NCBI RefSeq assembly: GCF_024297185.1 | Contig: NZ_JANCTD010000007.1 | Location: forward strand, 1 to 64,000 | From: Lewinella sp. JB7 | Lineage (GTDB): Bacteria; Bacteroidota; Bacteroidia; Chitinophagales; Saprospiraceae | Reading direction: 5' to 3' | Length of the DNA stretch: 64,000 nucleotides | Shown: piece after piece, positions 49,109 to 58,694 of the stretch | How positions within the stretch are numbered: the stretch's first letter is position 1 | How the letters are laid out: each line of letters starts with the position of its first letter | Notes under the pieces: model-generated | The model's database searches: none | Seen by the model: only the letters and a program-made list of their open reading frames with translations | What the model was told of the DNA's origin: nothing | Made by a program: the position numbers and the translations under genes

Positions 49109-49858
49109 TCACTCTTCCCACGATATATACGCCCCCACCTCCGCCTGCATCCGGCCAAGCGCGCCGTGACCGGCCAAGTGATTTTCTTCCACATACCCAT
49201 TTCCACCCCGGTGACGGGCCCGGGCAGTTAGCCACACGGGGACCAGCGGCGGGTACGCGGACACCGCCGGTGCCCCCGGAATCCAAATGGACACACCCCC
49301 CCGTGCCCGCCGCAGATCATCGATCACCCGGTCGACGGCCGCGGACATACGCCGGGGCACCACGGTACACGCGCCGATCTCCATGGTCGGGACCAGGTGT
49401 TCGGGCCCGGGGAGCATCCGCAGGCGAACTCTCCCTTTTTCCCCCTCCGCGGTGGGTAGTAGCCCTCTGGTGTACACGGGTCCGGAGATCACCCCGGTCA
49501 TCCGCAGGTCCGATAGCTCGTAGTGCGCCGCGCCGGTTCCGTAAATGATGTCCGCCCGTACGTCAACCCGATCGACTCCACCGGTTATTCCCGGACGGAA
49601 GCCATATTCCGCAGTAGCAGTGAGGTCGCCGTATGCCAGGGCGGTCAGTTGAAAATTGTCAAAGGCAAAACCGATGGTCGGACTTCCGGAAGACGGGAGG
49701 TAAGTACGTGCGTGGAGGTCCGCTCGGTAGGTATACGTCGCCCCCCGGTACTCGCCGGTTCCCCGACAGGTTTTGTTCGCCGAAATGTACTGGGCTTGTG
49801 CCGCCACCGTGGCGGTCAGGAGGCTCACTACGGCACACAGCAGGATTAAATAGCGCAT
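49109..49858 (-). CDS. Hypothetical secreted protein (249 aa)
   Basis: ATG at 49856-49858 begins a signal peptide (MRYLILLCAVVSLLTATVAAQ). The mature protein is beta-rich with a long run of strands (YRGATYTYRADLHARTY, GFAFDNFQLTALAYGDLTATAEYGF, VDVRADIIYGTGAAHYELSDLRMTG) and one helix (AAVDRVIDDLRRARG). The final ~50 residues contain tryptophans and a terminal W. It is predicted to be periplasmic or outer membrane. No family recognised; the longer frame upstream is not credible. Confidence 0.65.
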   Translation of the reverse strand: MRYLILLCAVVSLLTATVAAQAQYISANKTCRGTGEYRGATYTYRADLHARTYLPSSGSPTIGFAFDNFQLTALAYGDLTATAEYGFRPGITGGVDRVDVRADIIYGTGAAHYELSDLRMTGVISGPVYTRGLLPTAEGEKGRVRLRMLPGPEHLVPTMEIGACTVVPRRMSAAVDRVIDDLRRARGGVSIWIPGAPAVSAYPPLVPVWLTARARHRGGNGYVEENHLAGHGALGRMQAEVGAYISWEE

Positions 49859-50104
49859 AATCGTGGAATTATGGATGATCGGAGCTGGTGCCCCCACTTG
49901 GCCATCAGCTTCCTTGGTCACTCCGTTCATCCGATTCCGATCGGGCCCGTAACCCAGCAAGGGGCAAAATCTTCTAAGTACCCGCTAATCCACCTGGTTT
50001 TCCAATAAAATATCAATTTGGCGGAAAAATTAGTATTTAGCAGTAGCCAACCGTGCCCCTACGAATACATTATTCCGAATGAGCCGCAGCGAAATACCGA
50101 TCTC

Positions 50105-50836
50105 ATGCACCACGTCCGACTACTGCTCTTCCTTCCGTTCATGCTCGTCTTACTGGGTAGCTGTGCCCAGCGTGGGGGCGAAACCCCGGATGCGCCTCCG
50201 CCGCCTTCCTCCGCGGCCGAAGCTGCTGCGTCCGATGACTGGGTCACGCTATTCGACGGTACGGGTACGGACAACTGGCGGATGTACAACGGCGGCACGC
50301 TAACCGGCTGGGAGGTCGCCGACGGAGAACTCCGCGCCTCCGGTGCCGGCTGGGACGCCGACCAGGACCTGATCACCCGCGACGCTTACGATGATTTCGA
50401 GTTCGAAGCGGAGTGGAAGCTGGAGGCCGGCCAGAGCTCCGGCATTTTCTACCACGTGCAGCCGTCGGCCGATCAGCCCATCTACGAGTCCGCCCCCGAG
50501 TACCAGGTGATTGACGCTACGGGTTGGTCGGACCCCCTGGAGCCGAATCAACTAACGGCCGGAAATTACGCCATGCACGCCCCCGAAAACGCGACCCCCA
50601 AACCCGTCGGGGAGTGGAACACCACCCGCATCGTTGTCCGGTACCCCCGCGTGGAACACTGGCTCAACGGTCAAAAAGTCGTCGATTACACGCTCGGCGA
50701 CGAAGATTGGCAGGCCCGTAAGGCCGCCGGTAAGTGGAAGGACGTTACCGACTACGGCACGGCCCGCTCCGGCCACATCGGCCTACAGAACGCGGGAAAG
50801 GTAGCCTACCGTAATGTCCGCATCCGGGAGTTGTAA
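50105..50836 (+). CDS. DUF1080 (3-keto-disaccharide hydrolase-like) lipoprotein
   Basis: 243 aa from the ATG at 50105. A lipoprotein signal (LPFMLVLLGSCAQ) is followed by a DUF1080 domain: WVTLFDGTGTDNWRMYNG, WEVADGELRASG, DFEFEAEWKLEAGQSSGIFYHV, YEVQ-type YQVIDA, and GEWNTTRIVVRYPRVEHWLNGQKVVDY. The concanavalin-like fold binds or cleaves glycosides, and some members hydrolyse 3-keto sugars. Downstream on the same strand are a TolB-like protein and a Tat-exported Gfo/Idh/MocA oxidoreductase, a common trio in periplasmic sugar oxidation. Confidence 0.9.
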   Translation: MHHVRLLLFLPFMLVLLGSCAQRGGETPDAPPPPSSAAEAAASDDWVTLFDGTGTDNWRMYNGGTLTGWEVADGELRASGAGWDADQDLITRDAYDDFEFEAEWKLEAGQSSGIFYHVQPSADQPIYESAPEYQVIDATGWSDPLEPNQLTAGNYAMHAPENATPKPVGEWNTTRIVVRYPRVEHWLNGQKVVDYTLGDEDWQARKAAGKWKDVTDYGTARSGHIGLQNAGKVAYRNVRIREL

Positions 50837-50900
50837 GAACACCACGGTTCCCTACGGATGGCTCCCGCGCTCCGCCGCCACCCCTCTATATCCACTCTTC

Positions 50901-51821
50901 ATGAAGACTATTTCGCTCAACCTGTTTTTCCTTCTTTGCCTGCTGCCGCTCCTCCCCGCCGCGGCCCAGGATCGTCCCCTCGTCTCTACCCTGGAAATCT
51001 TCGATCTGGAAACCGGCACCCGCACCCGGGTACTGGAAGAGAATGACCATTTCGAAGCCCCGAACTGGGGACCGGACGACCGGTGGCTCCTCATCAACCA
51101 GCACGGAAAATTGGTGAAGGTGTACCTCGACGACGGACGTAAAGAGCCTTTCGACACCGGCTTCGCCGACCGCTGCAACAACGACCACGGCATCTCGGCC
51201 GACGGCAAGACGGTAGCCTTCAGCCATAATCTGGAGGGTGGTCCCGACGGGTGGCTTACGTCCTGCATCTTCACCGTACCCATCACGGGCGGCACGCCCA
51301 CCCGGGTAACGTCGCTCACTCCCTCCTTCTGGCACGGGTGGAGCCCCGACGGCGGACTGCTGGCCTACACCGCCCTGCGCGACGGCAACTTCGACGTGTA
51401 CGTCACGCCGGTCGCCGGGGGGATCGAAACCCGGTTGACGGACGATCCCGGCCTGGACGACGGGCCCACCTTTGCCGCGGACGGTAACCACATTTTCTAC
51501 AATTCCGTGGCCTCCGGCAGCATGGAGATCTGGCGCATGCACCTCGACGGAAGCAATAAGGAGCAACTGACCGACGACCGCTACTCCAACTGGTTCGCCC
51601 AGCCCTCCCCCGACGGGCGGCACTTCGTCTTCATCTCCTACCTGACGGATCAGGGGGACGGCCATCCGGCAATGAAGGAGGTCGTACTGCGCCTCTACGA
51701 TCTCCGGGATCATTCCGTCCGCGTCCTCTGCGGGTTCACCGGGGGGCAGGGCTCCATCAACGTCCCTTCCTGGTCGCCCGACGGCAAGCGCTTTGCCTTC
51801 GTCAGTTACCGCTACCAATAA
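50901..51821 (+). CDS. TolB-like beta-propeller (PD40) secreted protein
   Basis: 306 aa from the ATG at 50901, the start of a signal peptide (MKTISLNLFFLLCLLPLLPAAAQ). About six PD40 blades are visible (APNWGPDDRWLL, ISADGKTVAFSH, WSPDGGLLAYTA, FAADGNHIFYNS, PSPDGRHFVFIS, WSPDGKRFAFVS), a propeller of the TolB C-terminal type. It lacks the TolB N-terminal domain and is probably a free periplasmic binder or lactonase-like protein. It is between the DUF1080 gene (64 bp) and the oxidoreductase (11 bp), suggesting one operon. Confidence 0.88.
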   Translation: MKTISLNLFFLLCLLPLLPAAAQDRPLVSTLEIFDLETGTRTRVLEENDHFEAPNWGPDDRWLLINQHGKLVKVYLDDGRKEPFDTGFADRCNNDHGISADGKTVAFSHNLEGGPDGWLTSCIFTVPITGGTPTRVTSLTPSFWHGWSPDGGLLAYTALRDGNFDVYVTPVAGGIETRLTDDPGLDDGPTFAADGNHIFYNSVASGSMEIWRMHLDGSNKEQLTDDRYSNWFAQPSPDGRHFVFISYLTDQGDGHPAMKEVVLRLYDLRDHSVRVLCGFTGGQGSINVPSWSPDGKRFAFVSYRYQ

Positions 51822-51832
51822 ATTAACCGATC

Positions 51833-53335
51833 GTGCAAGCAAACAAAACGGACACTTCCCGCCGCCAATTCGTCAAGAAGTCCCTGGCGGCCGGCCTGGC
51901 CTTCACCATCGTCCCGAGCACGGTGGTCAGCGGCCTCGGACACGTAGCTCCGAGCGATAAGCTCAACATCGTCGGCGTCGGCGTCGGTGGAAAGGGGATG
52001 CAGAATCTGCAGGCCATGGGATCGGAAAACATCATCGGCCTGTGCGACATCGACTGGAAGTACAGCCAGCGCTGCTTCGACGCCTTTCCCCGGGCGAAAA
52101 AATACTACGACTGGCGGGTGATGTTAGACGAGCTCGGCAGCGAGATGGATGCCGTCGTAGTGGCCACCGCCGACCATACCCACGCGGCCATTGCCGCGAC
52201 GGCGATAACGCTGGACAAGCACGTTTTCTGCCAGAAACCGCTCACCCACTCGGTGTACGAATCGCGACTGCTCACCCGCCTGGCCGAGACCCGCCCCCGG
52301 ATCGCCACCCAGATGGGTAACCAGGGCAACTCCGGCGACGGCGTCCGCCAACTCTGCGAGTGGATATGGGCCGGAGAGATCGGGGAGGTCCGGGAGGCCC
52401 ACACCTGGACCGACCGTCCGATCTGGCCCCAGGGACTGGAACGGCCCGCCACGCGGATGGAGATTCCCAAACGCTTTGACTGGGAGCTCTTTATCGGTCC
52501 GGCGCCCCTGCGGCCCTACCACGAGATATACACCCCCTGGAACTGGCGCGGGTTCTGGGACTTCGGTACCGGTGCCTTCGGCGATATGGCCTGCCACGTC
52601 ATGGATCCGGTGTACCGGGCCCTCCGCCTCGGCTACCCCACCGCCATCTCAGGCAGTTCGACCACGGCGAACACCGAGAGTGCGCCCCAGGCCGAAAAGG
52701 TGCGCTTCGATTTTGCCGCCCGCCCGGACTACAAGGATGTTAAACTTCCGGAGGTGGAAGTGCACTGGTACGACGGCGGCTTCCTCCCCGACCGGCCGGA
52801 GGGTCTGGAACCCGGCGTGCCGCTCATTCGGGACGGACTCGGAGGCTGCATGTTCGTCGGCTCCAGGGACACCCTGATCGCGGACTGCGGCGGCTTCAAT
52901 CCGCGCTTACTTTCCGGTCGGGTGCCCGAGGTGAAGCCGTACCTGCGGCGGGTACCCGGCTCGGTTGACTACAGTGACGGGCCCCACGAGCAGGACTGGA
53001 TCCGTGCCTGTAAGGAATCGCCCGAATCGCGGGTACAGCCTTCGGCTAACTTCGCCTACGCCGGCCCCTTCAATGAAATGGTGCTGCTGGGGGTACTGGC
53101 CATTCGCCTGAAGGGGCTGCACAAGCGGCTGCTGTGGGACGGGAAAAACATGCGGTTTACCAACATCGGTCCCGACGAAACGATGCAGGTGATCAAGCAC
53201 GACGGCTTTGCCATGGTCAACGGCATCCCGACCTGGAATACGGAACGGGTGGAGCTGAACGCCCTCGCATCGGCGCAAGAGTACATCCGACACACCTACC
53301 GCAACGGGTGGGAATTGCCGCCGATGCCGGGCTGA
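51833..53335 (+). CDS. Tat-exported Gfo/Idh/MocA family oxidoreductase
   Basis: 500 aa, GTG start at 51833. A twin-arginine signal (SRRQFVKKSLAAGLAFTIVPS) leads to the NAD(P) fold (NIVGVGVGGKGMQNL, VVVATADHTHAAIA) and the conserved KPL motif in VFCQKPLTHS. The C-terminal substrate domain is long, as in the Bacteroidota/Planctomycetes Tat subgroup (NWRGFWDFGTGAFGDMACHVMD). The enzyme probably oxidises or reduces a sugar or cyclitol in the periplasm with bound cofactor, working with the preceding DUF1080 hydrolase. The exact substrate is unknown. Confidence 0.9.
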   Translation: MQANKTDTSRRQFVKKSLAAGLAFTIVPSTVVSGLGHVAPSDKLNIVGVGVGGKGMQNLQAMGSENIIGLCDIDWKYSQRCFDAFPRAKKYYDWRVMLDELGSEMDAVVVATADHTHAAIAATAITLDKHVFCQKPLTHSVYESRLLTRLAETRPRIATQMGNQGNSGDGVRQLCEWIWAGEIGEVREAHTWTDRPIWPQGLERPATRMEIPKRFDWELFIGPAPLRPYHEIYTPWNWRGFWDFGTGAFGDMACHVMDPVYRALRLGYPTAISGSSTTANTESAPQAEKVRFDFAARPDYKDVKLPEVEVHWYDGGFLPDRPEGLEPGVPLIRDGLGGCMFVGSRDTLIADCGGFNPRLLSGRVPEVKPYLRRVPGSVDYSDGPHEQDWIRACKESPESRVQPSANFAYAGPFNEMVLLGVLAIRLKGLHKRLLWDGKNMRFTNIGPDETMQVIKHDGFAMVNGIPTWNTERVELNALASAQEYIRHTYRNGWELPPMPG

Positions 53336-53394
53336 GCAACCGGGAAAGTCGTTCTTTGCACCAAGCGACCCTCTTGCGTGAACCGAACGATGTT

Positions 53395-54660
53395 ATGAAC
53401 TACTACTTGATAATTTCCGGCCTGGTGTTTCTGGCGGCCGTCTTCGGCTACCTCAACGTCCGGTTTCTGAAACTGCCGACCACCATCGGACTGATGCTGA
53501 TCACCATCGTATACACGTTGGGGGTACTGGGACTCAGCTTTTTCGATGATACCTTGCTGCGGGCGGAGGCCCAGCTGATCCGGCAGATCGACTTCGAGTT
53601 GGTGCTGATGGACTATATGCTGAGCTTTCTGCTCTTCGCCGGTGCGCTGCACACCAACTTTCAGGAGCTGAAAAAACTTCGGTGGCCGGTCATTGCCTTC
53701 GCGACATTGGGGGTCGTGGCCTCCACCTTTCTGATCGGTACGGCGACCTATTACTTGCTGCAACTGCTGGGGACGAACGTCCTGTACACTTACTGTCTGC
53801 TCTTTGGTGCGATCATTTCCCCGACCGACCCGATCGCGGTGCTCGGCATTCTGAAGCAGGCGGGCGCCCCGAAAAAACTGGAGATTAAGATCGTCGGCGA
53901 ATCGCTGTTCAATGACGGGGTGGGCGTCGTACTCTTCCTCACCCTATTCGAAATAGCCTCGGCGACGGGACCCGCCGTTGAGCCCCTGGATATAATCGAG
54001 CTGTTCGGTCAGGAGGTGTTCGGGGGTATTTTGCTCGGGTTGCTGATCGGGTGGATCACCTTCCGGCTGATGAAGTCCATCGACGACTTCAGTACCGAGG
54101 TCATCCTTACCCTGGCCGCCGTCATGGGGGGTACGGTAGTGGCCGACCAACTGCACCTGTCGGCGCCCCTCGCCATGGTGGTGGCCGGCCTGTTGATCGG
54201 CGACGATCGGGCCCGCAGCAGCGCCATGTCGGAAACCACCGAGCAGTACGTGGATAAGTTCTGGGAGCTGATCGACATTCTGCTGAATGCCATCCTTTTC
54301 GTCCTCATCGGCATGGAAATGCTGGTACTTACGTACGAGATCAATTACCTCGTCGCGGGTCTGCTCACCATTCCCATCGCGCTGTTGTGCCGCTATGCTT
54401 CCCTCTGGTTGCCGGTACGCATTTTCGAGCGTAAACTGGACTTCGTGCCCCATACCACTGCGATCATGACCTGGGGCGGACTCCGGGGCGGCATTTCCAT
54501 CGCCCTGGCCCTGAGTCTGGCGCCGGAAATGAACCGCGAAATGTTCCTCGTGATGACCTATACGGTCGTCGTATTTTCGATCATCGTACAGGGACTGACC
54601 ATCGAACGGGTGATCGGAAGGTTACTGCCCCATTCCAAGTCCCCGGCCAACCCCCACTAA
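53395..54660 (+). CDS. Na+/H+ antiporter, CPA1 family
   Basis: 421 aa from the ATG at 53395; the longer open frame upstream overlaps the oxidoreductase in another frame and is not coding. About 12 membrane helices. The cation-site motifs SPTDPIAVLGILKQAG and GESLFNDGVGVVLFL match the CPA1/NhaP type, as does the late TWGGLRGGISIALALSL. It exchanges Na+ or K+ for H+ at the inner membrane. It is separated from the oxidoreductase by 59 bp and followed 12 bp later by the DsrE-like gene. Confidence 0.92.
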   Translation: MNYYLIISGLVFLAAVFGYLNVRFLKLPTTIGLMLITIVYTLGVLGLSFFDDTLLRAEAQLIRQIDFELVLMDYMLSFLLFAGALHTNFQELKKLRWPVIAFATLGVVASTFLIGTATYYLLQLLGTNVLYTYCLLFGAIISPTDPIAVLGILKQAGAPKKLEIKIVGESLFNDGVGVVLFLTLFEIASATGPAVEPLDIIELFGQEVFGGILLGLLIGWITFRLMKSIDDFSTEVILTLAAVMGGTVVADQLHLSAPLAMVVAGLLIGDDRARSSAMSETTEQYVDKFWELIDILLNAILFVLIGMEMLVLTYEINYLVAGLLTIPIALLCRYASLWLPVRIFERKLDFVPHTTAIMTWGGLRGGISIALALSLAPEMNREMFLVMTYTVVVFSIIVQGLTIERVIGRLLPHSKSPANPH

Positions 54661-54672
54661 ACTTACTCTACC

Positions 54673-55194
54673 ATGCGATTTCTGCTCTTCCTTGTACTCC
54701 TTGCTCCCGCGCTGGCCGCCCAACAAAAAGTCACGCCCGCCGTCCCCTTCGGTGGCATCTACGACGTTCCCGAAGCTACCGTGCGGCCCGATACGAGCCT
54801 GACGTACAACTTCGTCGTCGACGTGGTCACCGGCAGCGAGGAGCCGGACAGCCTGGGGGAAGGCCTCTACCGCGTTGCCCGTATGGTCAACTTGTTTGCC
54901 GTGGGGGGAATCCCCGCCGAAAAGGTCGACGTCGTGCTGGCCATTCACGGGGGCGCGACCGTAGGGGTCATGGACAACGCCTCCTACCGCGAACGCTTCG
55001 GTGTCGATAATCCGAACATCCCCCTGATCCGTGCCCTGAAGGAGGCCGGCGTGCGGGTGACGGTGTGCGGCCAGTCCCTCCTCGGACGCGGCGTACCGAC
55101 GGAAGCGGTCCTTCCGGAAGTCGAGATCGCCACTTCCATGCTGACCACCGTGGCCATGTACCAGATGCGGGGCTACGGCGTGATGCAGTTCTAG
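54673..55194 (+). CDS. Secreted DsrE-like protein
   Basis: 173 aa with a signal peptide (MRFLLFLVLLAPALAAQQ). The DsrE/DsrF-like fold shows YRVARMVNLFAVGGIPAEKVDVVLAIHGGATVGVMD and LIRALKEAGVRVTVCGQSLLGRGV, with a cysteine in the usual position of the sulfur-relay family (VCGQS). Export to the periplasm is atypical for tRNA sulfur relay; periplasmic DsrE proteins are known in Bacteroidota without assigned role. It may share a transcript with the antiporter. It lies 220 bp upstream of the inositol-phosphate synthase operon and may or may not belong to it. Confidence 0.8.
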   Translation: MRFLLFLVLLAPALAAQQKVTPAVPFGGIYDVPEATVRPDTSLTYNFVVDVVTGSEEPDSLGEGLYRVARMVNLFAVGGIPAEKVDVVLAIHGGATVGVMDNASYRERFGVDNPNIPLIRALKEAGVRVTVCGQSLLGRGVPTEAVLPEVEIATSMLTTVAMYQMRGYGVMQF

Positions 55195-55414
55195 GTCCGG
55201 TCCTTCTACCCTGATCTGCTCGGGGCGGTCCGTACTACCCCGGCGGCACCTTGTTGCCCGAAAATACCCGTTCCACCACCCGTCGATTCCGGAAAAAATA
55301 GCCGTTATTGATTGGCCGTCATCGATGAACCATTCTCCGATTACCGGTATTAGGTGACCCCGGTCGCTACGCTGCGGACCGTCGATCCCATTGCTTAACC
55401 TTAACGAACACCAT

Positions 55415-56653
55415 ATGTCCACCCCCCCCCCGCCCGGCACATCGGACACGCTCGGTATTGCCATCGTCGGTCTCGGAGGCGCCGTTGCGACGACGGCCGT
55501 AGCCGGCTCCATTCTCCTACGCAAGGGCCTGCAGACCACTACCGGCCTACCCCTCGCGGAATTCGATCACCTCGACCTGGCCGATTACACCAACCTCCGA
55601 TTTACCGGATGGGACCTGTACCAGGACGATCTCTACCGGGCCGCCGCCCACCACCGCGTCCTCACCAGCGAGCAGCTCGCCGACGTCCGCGAAGAACTGT
55701 CCGCCATCTACCCCCTGCCCGCCATCGCCAACCGCGCCTACTGCGAAGGCGTCGTGAACGGGGAGGACAGTACGGGCGGTCACCGCGAACTGGTCGCCAC
55801 GATCCAGCAGCAGATCCGGGAGTTCGGGGAGCGCATCAACGGTCGCGTAGTGGTGATCAACCTGGCCAGCACCGAATCCGCCCTGGATCTGCAGGCCGAT
55901 CTTTACCAGACCCCCGCCGCCTTCGAAGCCGGCCTCGACGGTAACGACCCGGGCATCAGTCCGGCCATGCTTTACGCCTACGCCTGTATCGATATGGGTA
56001 CTCCCTACGGCAACTTTACCCCCAGCGTAGCCGCCGACGTGCCCGCCCTCCGGAAACTGGCGGCCGAGCGCAACGTGCCCGTAGCCGGAAAGGACGGTAA
56101 GACCGGACAGACCTACCTGAAGACCGTACTTGCCCCCGCCCTCCGGGCCCGGGCTTTGCACGTCGACGGATGGTTCAGTACCAACATCCTCGGTAACCGC
56201 GACGGGGAGGCGCTCCGCCAACCCAAGAGCCTGCTCAACAAGATCAACACTAAGGGCGACGTACTGACCAACTGTCTTGGCTATCCCGTCGAGGACCACG
56301 TGGTGAAGATCAATTACTACAAGCCCCGCGGTGACAATAAGGAAGCCTGGGACAACATCGACATCGCCGGCTTCCTCGGTCACCAAATGCAGATCAAGGT
56401 GAACTTCCTGTGCAAAGACAGCATCCTGGCCGCCCCCCTCGCCCTGGAGATCGCCCGTTGTCTGGACCTCGCCGGACGCAAGGGCCGCGGCGGCGTAGCC
56501 CAGTCTCTCGGTGTATTCTTCAAGGCCCCCATGACCCCCGACGGCAGCGAGCCTAACCACAACTTCACCGAGCAGCAACTGGAACTCCTACGCTGGCTCG
56601 AGGAACTCAATGCCCTCCAACCCGTAAACGAACGCCTAGCCACCACCCCATGA
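55415..56653 (+). CDS. ino1: Inositol-3-phosphate synthase
   Basis: 412 aa from the ATG at 55415. The NAD loop is GIAIVGLGGAVATTAVAG, and the catalytic core shows GKDGKTGQTYLKTVLAPAL, STNILGNRDGEALRQPKSLLNKI and IAGFLGHQMQIKVNFLCKDSILAAPLALEIAR, clear for the synthase family. The enzyme cyclises glucose-6-phosphate to 1D-myo-inositol-3-phosphate. It is the first gene of the eight-gene operon and presumably supplies the cyclitol for the product. It overlaps the next gene by ATGA. An upstream TTG (55391) is less likely. Confidence 0.94.
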   Translation: MSTPPPPGTSDTLGIAIVGLGGAVATTAVAGSILLRKGLQTTTGLPLAEFDHLDLADYTNLRFTGWDLYQDDLYRAAAHHRVLTSEQLADVREELSAIYPLPAIANRAYCEGVVNGEDSTGGHRELVATIQQQIREFGERINGRVVVINLASTESALDLQADLYQTPAAFEAGLDGNDPGISPAMLYAYACIDMGTPYGNFTPSVAADVPALRKLAAERNVPVAGKDGKTGQTYLKTVLAPALRARALHVDGWFSTNILGNRDGEALRQPKSLLNKINTKGDVLTNCLGYPVEDHVVKINYYKPRGDNKEAWDNIDIAGFLGHQMQIKVNFLCKDSILAAPLALEIARCLDLAGRKGRGGVAQSLGVFFKAPMTPDGSEPNHNFTEQQLELLRWLEELNALQPVNERLATTP

Positions 56654-57612
56654 CCGCCCCCGGGCCGAACTCTTCCCCGACGGCTACCGCCGGCCTGTTT
56701 GCCGAACTGCAGGACCTCAAACGCCTCGCCCCCGCCGGAGTACGCTACTCCCTCTCCGACGAACTCTTCGTCGGCGCCTGGGACGACTTACTGAGCGGCA
56801 CGGCGTGGGACACTGTAGCCGACCGCAGCAGCGTACGCGCCGTCCTGTACGTGTTGTTTCCGGGGGTCGGTGCCGAGTTTTTCCGGGCGGCCGGCCTGTC
56901 CGCCACCGCCGTGACGGAAGTATGCACCGGGGCCTTCGAACGTACGCTCTCCGGCCGCGTGCCCTCCGCTACTTACCGGCGACTGGCGACCCAACTGCCG
57001 ACCATTCTGGAAGAATTCGCGGGCGGCGGCGCGCGGGAGCCGGCCAAATTCCGGAAGCCCACCCGGCCGCCGTGCCTGCAAAAACTCCGGGAGCAACCCC
57101 GGGCCGGGGCCACCCACCCCGACCACCCCCGGCTGGTGCTGATGCCCCCCGAGAGCCACGCCGATCACTGCCTCCTCACCGCCGTTTACGCCTGCCTCGT
57201 CGCGGACGACTACGGCGCGGCCCCGGGGGAAGCCTTCGTTTGCGGACTCGCCCACCATCTGCACAATGCCTTTCTGCCCGACTGCGGCTGGGCGGGCGAG
57301 CTCGCCCTCGAACCCTATCTGGAGCAAGTGATCGCCAACTGCCGATCGGCCGCACTCCGAGAGTTCGACCCCGTCCTGCGCGATCGCCTGACGGACGTAC
57401 TCCGCCACCACGAGAGCATCGCTACCCCGGTGGGTAAGGCCATCAGTACCGGCGACGTGCTCGACCGGGTACTGGACGTCAAATGGCGTGTCCGGGCAGC
57501 CAGCGTAAGCGAGCAAAAGGTGCTCGGCGAACTCGACCTCGTGCACCCCGGCCCGCTGAAGGATTTTCAAACCGATCTGCTCACCAAGACCGGGCTGTGG
57601 ACTACGCACTGA
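56650..57612 (+). CDS. HD-domain-like protein of the inositol operon
   Basis: 320 aa, starting at the ATG that overlaps the inositol synthase stop. The C-terminal half looks like an HD-type metal fold: MPPESHADHCLLTAVYACLVADDYG, CGLAHHLHNAFLPDCG, and HHESIATPVGKAISTGDVLDRVLD, giving H..H, HH and D ligand candidates. HD proteins are mostly phosphohydrolases, so it could dephosphorylate inositol phosphate or a sugar-inositol phosphate, the step mycothiol synthesis needs after its glycosyltransferase. The N-terminal ~130 residues are helical and unrecognised. Function inferred only. Confidence 0.7.
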   Translation: MTAPGPNSSPTATAGLFAELQDLKRLAPAGVRYSLSDELFVGAWDDLLSGTAWDTVADRSSVRAVLYVLFPGVGAEFFRAAGLSATAVTEVCTGAFERTLSGRVPSATYRRLATQLPTILEEFAGGGAREPAKFRKPTRPPCLQKLREQPRAGATHPDHPRLVLMPPESHADHCLLTAVYACLVADDYGAAPGEAFVCGLAHHLHNAFLPDCGWAGELALEPYLEQVIANCRSAALREFDPVLRDRLTDVLRHHESIATPVGKAISTGDVLDRVLDVKWRVRAASVSEQKVLGELDLVHPGPLKDFQTDLLTKTGLWTTH

Positions 57613-58694
57613 TCAGTCCGCGGAACGGCGAAGTCCTGCGGCAGGCCGGACCCGACTTTCTGACCGACGGAGAGACCACCTGGCCCGTCGTCGACGGTAT
57701 CCCCTACCTGCGTGACCGGGAACCCCTGCGCTCCGCCGCCGTCCGGGCGCTGGAAGCGGGGGACGTACGGAGCGCCCGCCGGCACCTGCTGGCCGACCAG
57801 GACCGCTTCAGCCCCACCGCCCCTCCCGACCGGGAAGCCATCGACCGGGCCACCGGCGCCGGGCATTCCCTCCGGGAAACCATGGTCTTGCTGAATTACG
57901 GACCGGTGGGGGACTACTTCGCCTACCGCTGGTGTTCCCCCACCTTCACCGGCGGACTGTACATGCTGGAGTGCACGCCCCCCCATCTACCGGTCATCGA
58001 GGTAGCCTGCGGCATCGGCCACTTCCTGCGCGCACTGGAGGCTACGGGGCGGCGGACGGTGGGCGTGGATATCGTCTGGTCTAAACTATGGCTCGCGCGG
58101 CATTTTCTGGACGTTCGGGGATTGCTGGTCTGCGGGGACATCGAGGAAGGTCCAGTACTCCGGACCGCCGAACCCCATACCGTATTCTGTCACGATGCCT
58201 TCTACTTTTTCGCCCGCAAACCAACCGTACTTACCCATCTACGGCAGCTGCGGCAGGGGGGCAGCCTGGCCGTGGGCCATATACATACCCGAAGCAGCGC
58301 CCACGGGGCGGGGTTTGCCGAAAGCCGCGCGGATTACGCAAATCTGACCCAGGCCTCCGTACGGGACGACGTCTACTACGTAAGGGGCTGGTACGGTCAG
58401 GAGCTCGGTGCCCCCTCCGGATCACCCACCGCCGTGGGCTGGATCGAGGGGGAAACCGATCACCAGCCGATCGACTGGTCGGACCCCTCCGGGGGAGTAG
58501 AGCTGCAGCCCAACCCCCTGCTCGGGCAGGGAGAAATACGCTGGCCGAGCACCGCCTGGGCGCGGGAATATGCCGAGGACAGTCGTGCCCTGAACGGGCT
58601 GTCCGTCAACGATTTACTGCACCGGCCACCACCCGCCACCCGGGCCGATCGGTACCGCCAACGGTACCTCATCAACTTACCCGACCGATGGTGA
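57597..58694 (+). CDS. SAM-dependent methyltransferase with N-terminal Trm112-like region
   Basis: 365 aa. I take the GTG at 57597, 16 bp inside the preceding gene, as the residues after it (DYALISPRNGEVLRQAGPDF, then WPVVDGIPYLR) form a Trm112-like start common in class I methyltransferases, here without its cysteines. Motif I is VIEVACGIGHFLRAL and the acidic SAM ligand is in TVGVDIVWSK; FCHDAFYFFARK follows. The final ~120 residues are extended and unrecognised. It probably methylates the pathway product on O, N or S. Its end overlaps the next gene by 7 bp. Confidence 0.83.
   Translation: MDYALISPRNGEVLRQAGPDFLTDGETTWPVVDGIPYLRDREPLRSAAVRALEAGDVRSARRHLLADQDRFSPTAPPDREAIDRATGAGHSLRETMVLLNYGPVGDYFAYRWCSPTFTGGLYMLECTPPHLPVIEVACGIGHFLRALEATGRRTVGVDIVWSKLWLARHFLDVRGLLVCGDIEEGPVLRTAEPHTVFCHDAFYFFARKPTVLTHLRQLRQGGSLAVGHIHTRSSAHGAGFAESRADYANLTQASVRDDVYYVRGWYGQELGAPSGSPTAVGWIEGETDHQPIDWSDPSGGVELQPNPLLGQGEIRWPSTAWAREYAEDSRALNGLSVNDLLHRPPPATRADRYRQRYLINLPDRW

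Noticed and set aside
53134-53394. N-terminal extension of the antiporter
   Set aside because: Overlaps the oxidoreductase in another frame; low-quality sequence, and the ATG at 53395 starts directly at the first membrane helix.
54673-55194. DsrE-like protein as sulfur donor of the YcaO operon
   Set aside because: It has a signal peptide and is separated by 220 bp from ino1, so it is probably outside the operon and in another compartment.
55195-55414. Precursor peptide before ino1
   Set aside because: Only very short frames (the longest noticed is nine codons) without leader/core features.
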